A stretch of 64,000 bases of DNA from Paramecium octaurelia. Taxonomy: Eukaryota; Ciliophora; Oligohymenophorea; Peniculida; Parameciidae. Within the stretch, counting starts at the first letter, position 1. Every line of letters begins with the position of its first letter. Where the stretch lies: contig CAJJDP010000020.1 of NCBI GenBank assembly GCA_905182995.1, forward strand, positions 3,453 through 67,452. The letters run 5' to 3'. Positions 23,639 through 36,247 of this stretch are shown here, in pieces. The notes below the pieces were generated by a model. That model did not search any database. It had not been told where the DNA came from and worked only from the letters and a program-made list of their open reading frames with translations. Made by a program: the position numbers and the translations under genes.

Positions 23639-24872
23639 TATATTATTGATTTGGAAATAAGGAAAAAATTAAAGAAAAGATATAATTTTATATTAGGTAT
23701 GTTAATGCGTAAATATTGAAAATGCAAATTTTTATTCTTGTTAAATAATTTAGTGTCTTACAATATTTTAGTATTTCACATCAATTTATATAAAAATATT
23801 TGTTGAATAAATAAATGATTATTCAAATTGGGTAGTAAAGAAATTGTGATTACATCAAATAATTAGAGTAGAAAACAATCAAAATCACTGTTAATATTTT
23901 CATAAAAGTTTTCGATTTAATTGCAAAATATTAATATGAAATTTATAAATTTGTATTTGAGCTTTTATGTTAACTTAGCAATAAAGAGTTTAACCCCTTT
24001 ATTTAAGAATGTGAAATAATACATTTTAATAAAATTAATTAATAATCGAATTTTCAAAATATAATCCTTTGAGAATTCTAATGTACTCTATTTTTATCAC
24101 ATCTCATCCACTATTTTTAAGTTCCATTCTCGAACCCTGTTATATCAATCTAATTAATAAAATAGAAATCAGGATAGTCAAAAGTGTAAATTCTACATAA
24201 TACAGAAAAGTTTTGCTTACATTAAGAATATTTGATATTTACTAGAATAGATCAAAATAAATAAATCAAACAATTGAAATCTCAAAAAAATATAGTAGAT
24301 TCGTTACTAGTATTATAACTAATTTTATATTAAATATATTAATTATTATATAGGAAATTATAACAGTAATCAGACGATATATTTTCTTTTTTGCATAAAG
24401 CATTTTCTTTTTTATAAATTTGATTATAGTTCGCTTTTTTTTTCTAATACTTATTGTAGTAAGGATTGTGATCTTCTTTAACGAGGTTTTTCATATTTAC
24501 TTAATTGTGCGATGTTTTTTTTTTGTATATACCTCGCAATGAAAATAATTAATACTTATCTTCTGAACATAAAATGCTGTATTTTGCAATTATTTCAAAT
24601 ACATTTGATAGCTAATGCAGTTACGAAGTTTGGGATGACATCGAGCCATTTCTTTTATTCATCATTTACATGGTTTATTATATTAATTAATTATATTTAT
24701 AAATACCGAAAAGAACATAATGTGCAAATATTAAATGTAACAATATAAATAAAAATATTAGAGCTTCTTTCAATTCCGATATTTTAACTAATTTAAATTT
24801 AATGATGAAATGAATATAATAAATAAACAATATACACAACCTATTTTCTAAAAAGTAAAACTAAATAAATAA
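23639..24872. other. Long AT-rich spacer
   Basis: 1.23 kb, extremely AT-rich. Open stretches occur (for example 24512-24748 on plus) but their amino-acid content is that of random AT-rich DNA. No tRNA or repeat recognised. It contains the promoter of the membrane protein gene (starting at 23638) and the 3' flank of the Hook-like gene. Confidence 0.5.
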
Positions 24873-26648
24873 TCAAATTTTAACATTTTCATAGAATATT
24901 GAAGTGATTAATTGTAATAATTCATCCTTATCACTTAGTGCTTAAAGGTAATATTGATGTACGCTTTAGACATCTTCGCTTTGACTTTTATCATCTTCTT
25001 TTATCTATTCTTCATTTTATAGTTAAAAAATTAGAGAATTCATCTTCTCTATTTATTCATTTTATTTTATTAATTACTTGCATATTAACAAGAAATTCTC
25101 ATTTTATTACTTCTTAATTTCCTTAACTTCTTTGTCTTTTTCATTTGATAATTACGCAAAAAATCTGAAATTCTAAAATTATTATAAAACTTATTACTTC
25201 TTACAAAGTAAAATAATCAAGATGCCTATCTTATGGGTATTGATTAACCTTTGTCCAAGAATTTCCTCTCGAATGGGAACCATGCTAAATTTAGTTAACT
25301 TATCTTTCCAAATTATTAATTTTAGTATTCTTCTCTGCTATTTATTACTAAAGCTTAGCTATTGTTATTTCATCTGAATTTTTAAAAGATTAATTAATTA
25401 TGCTTGGTTGATGATCTAATTTAATTAAGGATTAATTAAAGTCAAAGCAATTTGACTTTGGTGACACCCAAAGTTTTTATTCTATTTCTAAAATCTGACT
25501 ATTATTAGAAGATAATAATCCTTATGTTCTTTGGTTTTCTAAGTAACTTCTTTTATCTTATTAATTAGAATTTAAATATTCCTCTAATTCTAGTTTGTAT
25601 TTTTCCATCTTCTTTTTATATTAAGTTGATTCCTACTCATATTCGTAAAGTTTTTTTCTAAATTTACTTATATCTTATTCATATTGTGACTGTCTACCCA
25701 CAAGTTTTAGATTTTCTTCTTTTAAAACTTAGATTTCTTTTTTAAGGAGTTCAACTGTTCTAATTTCAGAATTATCTTTAGAATCTGATATTTCATAATC
25801 TAATGCTCTTTCTGTAGGTTAATTAGAAGACAATTGAGACTTTAATTTTTAATTTTTTCTCTTTTTCTTTGATACCTCTTTTTATTAAGTTTCCACTAAA
25901 TTATTAAGATATTCAATCTATTCCTTATTTTTTTCTTAATCTTTGACAAACTCTTCAAATTTAAGCCAAGCTTCTTCAAAATCATTACAAATGACCTTAT
26001 CTAAAAAAAAGTTAATTTAGTAGTTCAATTAATCGATAATTTCCTTATATTCCATAATTTTATTTTGCATTTCAATGAATATATTCTGATAGTCTGATTT
26101 CATTTATTCGATCTATTTATTTTGTTATTGTATTAGATGATCCTTGCTATACAAGTTTTCCTCAAGAGATATAATCACACTTGTGGATTGATACTCCAAT
26201 TGGCTATAATCTGACAAACCATTTATTTCCTACAAATCACATTAGATAAAATTTGCTATCTCTAATTGTTGGTACTCAGGACATGATGTCATATATGATA
26301 TGAATTCCTCTTTTTTCAGTTGTATAAGTGTTTCAAGAAAATATTTGATGAATTTAGTTAATTCTTCATTGTTATCACAGAATGCAATATCTTCACTAAA
26401 TTCTTTTATTTATAAGTTATTATTTCTTCTTGTTTTTTGCAAACGATTTATTATTTAGTTCCATAATAACTTTTTCACATCTGTTTGAAAGCTACGATAA
26501 ATAAGATGTATTACAAATCATCTTCCAATTATGCGAATAAAATTCCATCCTAAATGTCTCTTAGATGGTGAATTTACCTTTTAGGATAATTCAATTTGTT
26601 AAGCTATATATATACAGTAATATTTACTAAGGCTATGACACTTTTCAT
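24873..26648 (-). CDS. Hook-like coiled-coil protein
   Basis: Introns 26492-26514 (23 nt) and 25173-25197 (25 nt) give 575 residues. The N-terminal ~130 residues resemble the Hook/NN-CH domain that binds dynein light intermediate chain: LVNITVYIQLNKLN, then IHHLRDIQDGILFAQLEDDF and a helical segment VKKLLWNQIINRLQK. From ~165 on it is mostly coiled coil (EKNKEQIEYLNNLVETQQKE, KKEIQVLKEENLKLV, NTKINNLERQVNQIQ). Hook proteins link cargo to dynein. The C-terminal cargo domain cannot be confirmed. The alternative is a generic ciliary coiled-coil protein. The ATG lies 53 bp downstream of the stop of the gene at 26702-27205. Confidence 0.55.
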
Positions 26649-26701
26649 AAATTAAATAAAAAATTTTATCAAGATAAATTGAGGAATAAAATGGAAATCA
26701 A

Positions 26702-27205
26702 TCAATCATTATACTCTTAGTCTTAAAAAGACAGGAGTTCCATTTTTTTAGTTAATTTTCCACCTTAATGTTATTTGTTACTTTATTTAGCTTCTATCTA
26801 CATTTATTCGAATTTTTCTTATAAGTCGTTCTATTTCAATTTTAAAAATTTAGCTGCTTCCTACTAAGCCTCATTTTAATCATAATTGACATCAGACAAA
26901 TTGTAATAGTCAAAATTCTGATAAGGAGTGTTTATACTAGAATCTATTGAGCTAGGTTCATAAATGTCTGGTTTGCATTAATTAGATTTTAATTAATTGT
27001 CGAGCTAATCAAATAAACTTAGCAATCCTTATTATTTTTCTCTAAATTAATTGGACACTTAGCCATTTACTGGTATGAGTTATTTAGATTAATGATATAA
27101 TTCCATTAACTCATTTATAGTTCTTTGATCCTTGATATCGAAATAGTCTTCGGAAATCTCAGGAAAACTAGGAACATCATCTGAATAAATATTCTTTCCA
27201 AACAT
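26702..27205 (-). CDS. Small acidic protein with C-terminal helix, unknown
   Basis: Intronless 167-residue frame starting MFGKNIYSDDVPSFPEI. The middle is polar and probably disordered (DIYEPSSIDSSINTPYQN). Residues ~120-155 form a Gln/Lys/Glu-rich helix (EAAKFLKLKQNDLQEKFEQ). No membrane segment or catalytic motif. Same strand as the Hook-like gene and 53 bp upstream of it. A transcription-factor-like basic/zipper reading is possible but I see no true heptad leucine array. Function unknown. Confidence 0.5.
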
Positions 27206-27982
27206 CTCAATAATAATTTAAATAAAATAGAAGTTTTTGTTTTAATTATAAAATATATTTATTAAAATTAGAGTCTTTAAGTAAATTAGCCATTATCGAA
27301 TTCTGATCTACACAAAGAAACTGATTAGATTTCTAAGTACTCTCTAAATGTACCTTAATGTATAATAGCTTCTTGAAAATTATATTTACGAATTGTAAAA
27401 TAGAGAAATACCAATCAGCTATTAAGAGGGGATAATTAAGTAATAAAACTTGAAGAAAAAAGAAAGATTATTAGCTAAATTAATTTAATAAAACTATTTG
27501 GATGATAAGTAATGTAATAAATATTTCATAGGCCATATTAATAATAAGTTTTCTAAAACGTATAGAAAAATAAGTAGCAGACATAAAATCAGAAAATACT
27601 TACATATATATGACACTTTTCAAATTATTTATTGAATTAAAAAAGTAGCATTCAGAGAAACAATAATTAAGTGAAAGATGAGAAACTATTTATTAAACTT
27701 TGCTTTTTTTTCAATTAGAATGTGTATTTAGTTGATTAAAAACATGACTGAATTACATCAATTAAATAAAAGCATCCACTTTATAGAATTTAGTCCTATG
27801 CATTGAAGTGATATTTTAATAAAACAGGATTCTACTTGAAATTTTAAAGATTTGTATTACAATTGTTTGATTAAATTGGTCTTAAAGGAAACAATGATAT
27901 TATTATACTCAGTGCTATAGATTTCAATTTTAATTAAGTTTGATAATTGAAATTCCATTAATTATATATATTTATTAAATTA
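27206..27982. other. Intergenic region between divergent genes
   Basis: 777 bp between the starts of the small acidic protein gene (minus) and the K+ channel gene (plus). AT-rich, no gene or RNA recognised; presumably both promoters. Confidence 0.5.
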
Positions 27983-30900
27983 ATGAGTGACTCAATAGAC
28001 CAATTTAATTAGTAATCCTGCTTTTAAGAGGATAATTTTCAAGGGCCCAATATAATGATGGTTTCTGAAAGAATTTTATTAGGCGATGGAGATCTCTATT
28101 AAAAATCACCAGATAGTAACTCTTACACTATGCGTGATCCATCGAAAATATAAGATCTTAGCAAAGAATTGGTTGAAGCTGTTCCACTAGATATGCACAA
28201 ATCATAGAAGGGATTGAAGAAATCAGAATATTAATCAGCTTATGCGATTGAAGAAGAATTGGAAATTAGTGGTAAACCACAATTTTTAAAACTTATTATC
28301 TCTAAAAGTCTACAAAATAACTTCATCAATAATTTGTGGAATAGGAGCTATTTAAGAAAATTACATCAGCTAACACCTTTTTAAGTTGAAGCATTAGACG
28401 ATTTATAATTTGAAAATGAAATTTTCTAAGAGGGAGATGATAATAAAAAAAAGGAAATCAATATTTGGGAAATAATTAAAAAGTTCTTTATCTAGTTAGA
28501 CGTATTCACACCGTATAGCAAATTCATTTTCATTTGGGATTTGTTTTAGATCTTCACTTATGTGTTGATATTTTTTTGGTTGCCATACAAGATTTCATTT
28601 TAATTAGATTCCTTTGGATAACTATTAAACTACAAGCCAAACAATCAAATGATAGAGATTATTTTATTGACCATATTAAGTTTTGATGTTGTTGTTGGGT
28701 TGAATTTAGCATTTATTCATAAGGGAATTATAATAACAGACAGAAAGAGAATCATAGTTAATTATTTTAAGCAATATGCATTTGTAGACCTTGTAAATAT
28801 AAAGATGTATATTAGAAAATAAGGTTTCAATAAGTACTGTGACAATACAATTCTTCATTTTAAATGACAGTTAGCAAGATCATAATATCGACAATGACTT
28901 GACTCTACAAATAATATTTTGCGTGATATTTTATATATTAAGAATGACGAAAATAAATAAAATACTAGCACAAATACAAGAGTAAATATTAAATAATATT
29001 AAAGGTTTTTCAATTTAAATGGATCCTTGAATGACCTAGTTGGGTTGCTAAAGTTAACAATGATAATTTTATTTATTGCTCATATTTGTGCATGTGTTTG
29101 GCATGGAGTAGCCTTCTATAATGATTCGTATTCTTGGTTGGATGCTTATAATTTGAGAGATTAAGGAAATGCATCAAAATATAATAGAGCAATATATTGG
29201 GCTACAATGACAATGACGACAGTTGGATATGGAGATATCACTGCAAAAAACAATGTTGAATTATTGATCAATAATCTGACAATGTTTATAGCTTCAATAG
29301 TTTTTGCTTATTCAGTAAATAGTATAGGAATCTTTGTGTCCAATATGTATAAAGGAACTATGGAATACAGCAGGAGTGTTACTCTAATCAACACTTTTAT
29401 GTCTAAAAATAAGATTTAATTTTAACTTCAGACAAGAATTAGGAGTTATTTGGAATATATTTGGTAGGAGGAACAAAATATGAACGATGATGAAGTTTCT
29501 TAAATCATTTGTAAATTAAGTAGCCATTTATAAGATGAACTCCAATTTTAATTAAGAGGAAATATACTCAGAAATTGTAAAGTAATGGTCAAGATATTTT
29601 CTGAAAAAATGATCAAGTGTTTATTAGGATAAATGGAAGAATAGAGTTTTTCACCGGAAGAGAGGATCATTACTATGAACTAAATTGATGATAGTTGTTT
29701 ATATATAATTACAAAAGGAGAAATTGAATTGATATTTGAAGGCATTAATAGTCTTAATGAAAGAGTCAAAAGGAACAGTTTGAAATATCTATCTTAAGGT
29801 GATTTCTTTGGTGAGCTTTCATTTTTTACTGGAGAACCTAGAAAATGCACAGCCATATCAAGAGGATTCACAAAAGTGTTTAAAATAAGAAGAGAAAACT
29901 TTTTGAAGGTTTTGTCTTCATTTCCAAATGATTATGAAAAGTTTTGTGAAGTGAAACATTAATTGAAATAAGGAGATTTTAATTCTTTATAGATCCAATG
30001 TTATAGTTGTCAAAGCACTTCTCATTTAATTGATTCTTGTAATTATCTCCATTTTTGTGCAGACAAGGAAGCAATTCTAAAAAAAGAACTTTACCCTCAT
30101 CATTAATATCGTTCTCGATTAGTTAGTAGGGGGGCAAAGGCTTTTAAACACAAGTGGAATCAATATAAATATTTAATCTAAAGAGCTAAAGACTTTTAAA
30201 CTGATTTTTATTAATAACCCACTGACAATGAAAATGATGAAAATGAATAACCTTCACAAATTGCCAATGACAACTACACTTATGAAGACGAATCTAAAAG
30301 TATGAAATCAATAATTATTATCCTTAGTTGAGATTGATGTACCTTCCACACTGAATTAAAGAAGCAACTCAAGATCATTAAGTAGAGTAAGTTAGAAACC
30401 AAATCAGGTAATCATAGAAGAAGATGAAGATTAAAAATTATATACTAGAAAGGTCGTTAATCCAAGGGGAACTTTATAAACAGCTGGATTTGGAAATGCA
30501 AGTTTAAGGGAAAGCAAAAAGTTTGATTTAGCGAAGGAGTACGAAATTGAATAAGCCATTTCTGAAGAATCTTCGTCTGAGGAAAAAGATTAGATTATCA
30601 TTCCCTAATCTTAGAAGCCAAGTTAAGAGAGAACTCAAAAACAAAAAATTACTTTCATTAGAAATCAATCTTCAGAAGACATAGTGCCTCGACAAGCTTC
30701 TCTTCGATCAAGGACATTTACTCAAAATAAATTATAATAAGAAATCTTGAAAAGAAGCACAACTCCAGATAAGTTGAGTTCAGATATTGAAATGTCTCCT
30801 AATTACAATATTACAAAGAGGTTGGCAGGGAAAAAACATTCAACTACTAAGACTTTTACAAAACAAGTTTAAGAGGCTACAGAAGGCAATCAGAATTTGA

Positions 30901-31304
30901 CTTCTGTGATGGATAACTAAACTTACTTACCGATTATACCACAAATATACTCTCAATTTGATAAGATGTAGATATTTACTCATTTTTTTCCATTTAGTAA
31001 TTACGATATTGTAATCAAAAGATATCAAAAAATATAGAAGTATTTTGGTAAGAAAAGATAGTATCCCGAGTCTTCAAAGTATTCGTTCTTTTTTATGACA
31101 ATCAAGAAAGGTTGGAAATTAAGAAAGTTGGGTCAAAAGTTATAAGGATTGAAATTAGTGGATACGATAAAGAAGCCATTTGGGAAAACTATATAGAGTG
31201 GCAAATATAATAAAACTAAGAATATATTGAATAATCTTGGAAATAATGGATAAGTAATTCCTTATTTGAAGAATGCATAAGTAATATAGGAAGAAAAGTT
31301 ATGA
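27983..31304 (+). CDS. Cyclic-nucleotide-binding-domain K+ channel with CCHC knuckle
   Basis: Introns 28793-28823 (31 nt), 28982-29004 (23 nt) and 30300-30327 (28 nt) give 1,079 residues. Parts: cytosolic N-terminus; six-helix core with LIFFWLPYKISFQLD and a voltage-sensor-like IFYILRMTKINKIL; pore with K+ filter TMTTVGYGDI (near residue 394); C-linker; cyclic-nucleotide-binding domain at ~555-640 (RIITMNQIDDSCLYIITKGE, QGDFFGELSFF, RGFTKVFKIRRENFLKVL). At ~655-668 follows CYSCQSTSHLIDSC, a perfect C-x2-C-x4-H-x4-C zinc knuckle, then a long polar tail. The family is the large ciliate EAG/HCN/CNG-like set controlling membrane potential and ciliary beating. The 3' end is 6 bp from the stop of the convergent gene. 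Confidence 0.9.
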
Positions 31305-31310
31305 GAATAA

Positions 31311-32208
31311 TCATATTTTGAATGAACATAGTATTATGTTAGATTTATCAAAAATTTCTCTTTTTTTTTGATACTTTTTATTTTCTTTAATTTAAATTCC
31401 TTTATTATCAAACAATTGAAAATTTCTATTCAATTTAATTTAATTTAGATATTTATGATTAACTTCTTGGGTCTCTTTAATTTTGTTTGATAGTTTTTAT
31501 TTAGATTAACACTATTATTCGTTTTCAACAAAAGCAGATAATTGTGGCTCTTGAGACTGTTTTGTTCTATTTTTCCTTAAGTAACCCTATTGTTTCAAAT
31601 AGAGTTTTAAGTTATTCTACTCATCCTTAAAGATACAATAAGATTCTTACATTTCGATTTTAATCATGCTTGATTCTTGTTCTCAGAACTAGACTATGCT
31701 AAATTTTTCTTTATAAGTTTTGAATGTCCCTATCTTCATCGCTCATTATATCCAGCTATTTATTCTGATGATGAAAGGAGTCTTAAGAACTGAAATAGCG
31801 ACTTCTGCATGAGGAAGCCTATTGTTAGGTAAAATCCTTTTTATGCGACAGAGTTTAAGTGACAAAATTCTAGATTGATTAAGGACTTGATAGAGGACTT
31901 CGAGAATTCTATATGTTTTTTTGGAGAAATTAGCTAATAACCATTTACATTTAGAATCTTTGGTTTAAGGTATTTTCATCTTCATCAGAATTTTTGTACT
32001 TCTTGACTATTTTGCTAAAGGTTTGAGCACACTTTTAGATTTTGGAGAAATCGTTAGCTTTAATGATTTCTTATCTCCTATCTATGATGGAGTCAATTAA
32101 TTTTAATCTATCCTTATAGGTTTGAAGAGATTCAACTGCTTTCTTAATTTAGGATTTCGAGAATACATCGGAAATTTTGTTATAGGTACTTTTTAAATTA
32201 TTATTCAT
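31311..32208 (-). CDS. Unknown helical protein, 290 residues
   Basis: One intron (31626-31650, 25 nt) gives 290 residues, starting MNNNLKSTYNKISDVFSKS. The N-terminal ~100 residues are helical (QIKKAVESLQTYKDRLKLID, CAQTFSKIVKKYKNSDEDE). A Ser/Gln-rich linker (NSRSPLSSPQSIQ) and a Lys/Gln/Asn-rich C-terminus follow. No recognised domain. Its stop is only 6 bp from the K+ channel stop on the other strand, so the two mRNAs must overlap at their 3' ends. The N-terminal half might be a syntaxin-like or BAR-like helical bundle, but this is a guess. Confidence 0.6.
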
Positions 32209-32264
32209 GAAATAAATTAGTTATATTATTGTACTAAATTCTATATATAGCAATCATCATCATT

Positions 32265-33952
32265 TCAGTTTCCTCCAAAAGAGTTTCCTGCTTGATATTA
32301 TTTATGATTGGAATTATTGTTATTTTTACGATTTTCATCATCAATTAAGTTTTCGTCTCCTCCCGTATCGTCATCCTCATCCTAGACCTTGTCAGGATCA
32401 AAAAGACCTAAATCATCGGGATTGACCTCAGTGTATGGGTGTGGAAAGCCTTTTTCAATTTAATCTGAAGGAGAAACAAAGGACTTTTTCAAAGCCAACT
32501 TATGTTTGACTTCCTTAAGAAATAGAATGCTCAAAATAGCTAAGGCATATAAAGAACAAGTTATTGTAATACCCATAAATCCATCAAACCTAAGATATAA
32601 ATGCGCAATATTTACTTAGTGGCATCCTTTCCGTGAATAACCATGCTAACTATTTGAGCAATAAACGAACTTCCCATAGTAGCTCCTGAATACTATAATC
32701 CAATACAGAAGGAGTCATTCAATGGATATATTTGTTCACAACCCCATTCCAATAATAAAGGAATTGCAGGCAATATAAAGAATCCTTACAGAGTGGCCAT
32801 GGCAAGCATCATTACATAGTTTTACAGGTAACATCCCCATAGAAATCCATAGAAGGTGAATATAGTGCAAAATTCTAGAATAATAATAATTGGTTTGTAT
32901 TTCCCCCAACTTTTGTATATTGTAGGAATAATCAATGAACTTAGAAATCCTCCGATGACTGGCATCACTGATAAAATGGCAATATCTGATTTCCCATACC
33001 CGTAAGGCATGAGAATGTATACCAGAGCTACTCCATATCCCTTATAAGAGCCATAAAACAAAGTGAAGGAAATAAATATCTGGATCTACAATATAGAATT
33101 AGTTATTTTACAAATTTAGTATCCTTTAACATCTAACAAATGCTATCAGTGAAGGAGATTATTTGAGTTGATCCTTTGGCAGCAGCCGATGGAGGAGTTT
33201 TGGGTTTGGTTTCAAAGAAGATCAAGAGTGGAATTAGGAACACTGCAGAAAACAATGCCTCTGAAAATAGCAAATACATAAATCTTGAATCTCCTGTATC
33301 GAGTACATCTTATGTTGAATACTTGTCAATAGTAACTCCTGCAAAAAATATAGGTGGGATGATATATCCTAATATTCCACTAAATGTGACTATGAAATTC
33401 AACATAGTCATCAATTTAGTTCTCTGATTGGATGGAAACCATTCTACAGCAACTGAAGCCTAAGCGTTGAGAATTAGGGGCCTGCCCATTCCACATAATG
33501 TTTAACCAATTAAGACATATATGAATCTAAATTTATTTTAAAGTTCTTACGACTATCTAACTAAGCATCTTGAAAAAACCCCAAGCAAAGTCAAAATAGC
33601 ACCTACTTTCACAGACATTGCACTTCCCTTATACATAATCAAGTAACTAGCAGGAAACGTAAATAGTGGATGCATAAATAAATATAGAGTTGCAGAAAGA
33701 GTGATAATCGAAGTATCTTCACGATAGATGTAACTTAACTTTATTGAATTATACAATTTATACTTCAATCGCTATAGGATTGCAAGTGGCATAGACTGCT
33801 GTATTACATAATTCAGCCATTGTGAACAAAAATAATATCACATATCTCTTTTCATAGAGTCGATATCCCTGTGACACACTTGATTTAAGATCAGCCGAAT
33901 TATTTACTGGATCTGATTGATCAGGACTTTATTCAGAACTTTAATCCTTCAT
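32265..33952 (-). CDS. Major facilitator superfamily transporter
   Basis: Four introns (33739-33763, 33527-33550, 33086-33111, 32590-32615) give 528 residues. Twelve hydrophobic segments can be read, including YVILFLFTMAELCNTAVY, ITLSATLYLFMHPLFTFPAS, IYVLIGQTLCGMGRPLIL, FIVTFSGILGYIIPPIFFAG, LLFSEALFSAVFLIPLLIFF and a second half beginning with IFISFTLFYGSY. A long central cytosolic loop and an acidic, Asn-rich C-terminal tail (DEDDDTGGDENLIDDE) are present. The pattern resembles FLVCR/DIRC2-type MFS proteins, but no substrate motif is diagnostic. One intron (24 nt, 33527-33550) is a multiple of three and without stop, so its splicing is inferred from the cleaner membrane segment. Confidence 0.82.
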
Positions 33953-34024
33953 AAATTTTTATAATAAATTTTATTTTTTAACTCTTAAATCATTTAAGTA
34001 AATATGTTTAAATTATTTTATAAA

Positions 34025-36157
34025 TCATAATTCATCATGTTAATTCATTAATTCGTCAATAAATTATTTCATCTGATTTGCTAATCTTTATTTATTATAT
34101 TTTATTTATTCCACAGAGTTTCCATCCTTATAGAATAAAATCAAAGTTGGGAATCCACCAATACTTACCGTTGGAACCTGCTCTTGAGTCCAATCCATCT
34201 CTGCTATCAAAACATCCTTACTCCCTCTGTACAATGCTGCCAGCTATTCATACTCTTTAGCCATACTCTTGCAATGTCCACACCAAGGAGCATAAAATTT
34301 CACTAGAACATGCTACTTACTCTTTATTACAATGTCCTGAAATGACTCTGATGTTACACCAATTACTTTTCCGTTATTGATGAAAGTTCCATAATTATTT
34401 TTTATTCTCAATTGTTCATTGATGAATTCTACTAATTTTTCTATTGATCTCTATTATGAATCGTATTTTATAATCTCTCTTCCTTTTGGACTAACAAAGA
34501 ATATAGAAGGATAAGAATTCATATTAAATCCTTAGAATTAATACTTTGTCGCATCTGTTCTGCAGAATATTAATTTATCTTAAAAAAGAGGAGTTAATTA
34601 TTCAAATAAGAAGTTAGCTGCTTTAGAGTGTTCGCTATTTGGCGAATAAAATAAGAAAAGCACTGGTTTGTCATTATTCAATATCAATTAATCGAAATTA
34701 GTATTATTTATTTCATTACCAGATGTTTAAGGGAAAGACCCTGACTAAAATTTAGTAAATGGAATATGTTCTTCAATGTATTAGGATATGGCCTCAGTTG
34801 ACAATTCTCCTTTGTATATCACCAAATTCACCAAGCCATCCTATTTCAAATAGATATAAACAGAAGGAACTTCTTCAACTATTATTTCCCTTATTGGCTT
34901 TATACTTCTGTTTTACTTGGCAAAAACCAAATTGTTTCTGTGTTGATACTTAATTGATAAATCAGAAAACGCATCATTAAAACCAAAACATAAATCGCAA
35001 GCATTCATATCATTAAATAAGATGACGTGATTTGGATTCTGATTAATCTAAATCTAATAGTTTAAAGGAGTCAAATCATGAACATAGCCATCTCCTTCCC
35101 AAAATGGTTCCTAATATATTTATACTTATTCAACTATCTTTCTAAATGTAGGAATCGAACCTTCATCATAAGGTAAGCTCACTGTAAACTTTGTATAAAA
35201 ATTATAATAGTAAATTCTCTTGTATTCCAATGATTGACCAACAAAATATTAGAACCTCCTAACAGTCAATTCATTTTTTGTATCAATCAACACAAATCTC
35301 AACTTACCCTTGAATTCTGCTGCTACTATCTCATAATAGCTTTTTATAAAGTCATTAAATTGATTGGGATCCAACACCATACCAATTAATGGAAGTTCTT
35401 CAGCTTCTGCTTTTTTAAACTCTTCCTCAGTCAAAGAAAACACCAAAGGGTACGCATTTTTATCAATGAAATCATAAAACTCTTCTAGTTTTCCATTAAA
35501 ATATATTTCTTTGGCCAAAGCCTTATTGGTTATAAAGGCTTCATGGTGTTTAGGGTTTATCTATTGATTAATTATGCCAAATTTAATTTAAGGCATTCTG
35601 ATGGCAATATCAGCTATCTCATTAGTAGTGTAATAGGATAAGACTGCAATATTGGACCTTTTGATGAATAAGTCAATCTAATAGTCATATCACTTCAAAT
35701 ACTTCTTTTTATAAATTCAATTAGGTGATTAAGCCATACTAATTTTGTAATGCGTACTCGAATAATAATTCCAAGTCTTCATCATTAGGAAATACAGATT
35801 TCTCACCCTCATTATACATATAGGCAGCTGGATATGATTAACTATTCATTCTAATTGAAAGTGCTCGATTTTCGCAAGCTATTACTTCAGCCACATATAC
35901 TTCATATTCTTTTAATCTTTTGGCCAATTCGATGAAAGTGGATTTTACCTTTAAGCTAAAATAGAATTTATTTGTTACCATAAATTACAACCATAAGTAG
36001 TAAATAGAACAATTAATTTTGGATATTTTGCTATTGCATAATCGTAATTGTTTCTATCCAATAGTAATAGACCATCATTTTCATCTATCTTTTCTTTGAG
36101 TCTGCTCTAACAATCAATTGAAAGGAACAAAATAAACAAAATGGTAATCACTTTCAT
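34025..36157 (-). CDS. Protein disulfide isomerase family, HDEL-retained
   Basis: Introns 35956-35978 and 35678-35702 give 694 residues. An N-terminal signal peptide (MKVITILFILFLSIDC) and the C-terminal tetrapeptide HDEL place it in the ER lumen. The C-terminal thioredoxin domain has the classic APWCGHC (Cys near 608). An N-terminal thioredoxin-like domain carries YGCNLC (Cys57/Cys60) after VLFTT, a non-standard CxxC, and a central domain has ACDLC in place of an active site. In between are thioredoxin-fold domains without cysteines (LFLFYSPNSEHSKAANFLF). PDIs make and rearrange disulfides in secretory proteins. The unusual first CxxC suggests different redox potential. 694 residues is longer than the common ~500. 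Confidence 0.9.
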
Positions 36158-36247
36158 TTTTATTAGTATTAGTAACTTTAATTTAAAATATAAATTCCTA
36201 TTTTGAAAGGAGATTTAAAAATATTCTGAAATTATTAATATTCATAA

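Noticed and set aside
24100-24150. GTTCGAGAATGG on the minus strand, resembling a tRNA T-loop
   Set aside because: The flanking bases do not form a T-stem or an acceptor stem, and no D or anticodon arm follows.
24512-24748. 78-codon plus-strand ORF in the long spacer
   Set aside because: Hydrophobic, Ile/Tyr/Phe-rich content is what AT-rich random DNA gives, and no intron or neighbour supports it.
34078-34953. Plus-strand ORFs of 60-64 codons
   Set aside because: Both lie antisense inside the PDI gene, whose minus frame ends in HDEL.
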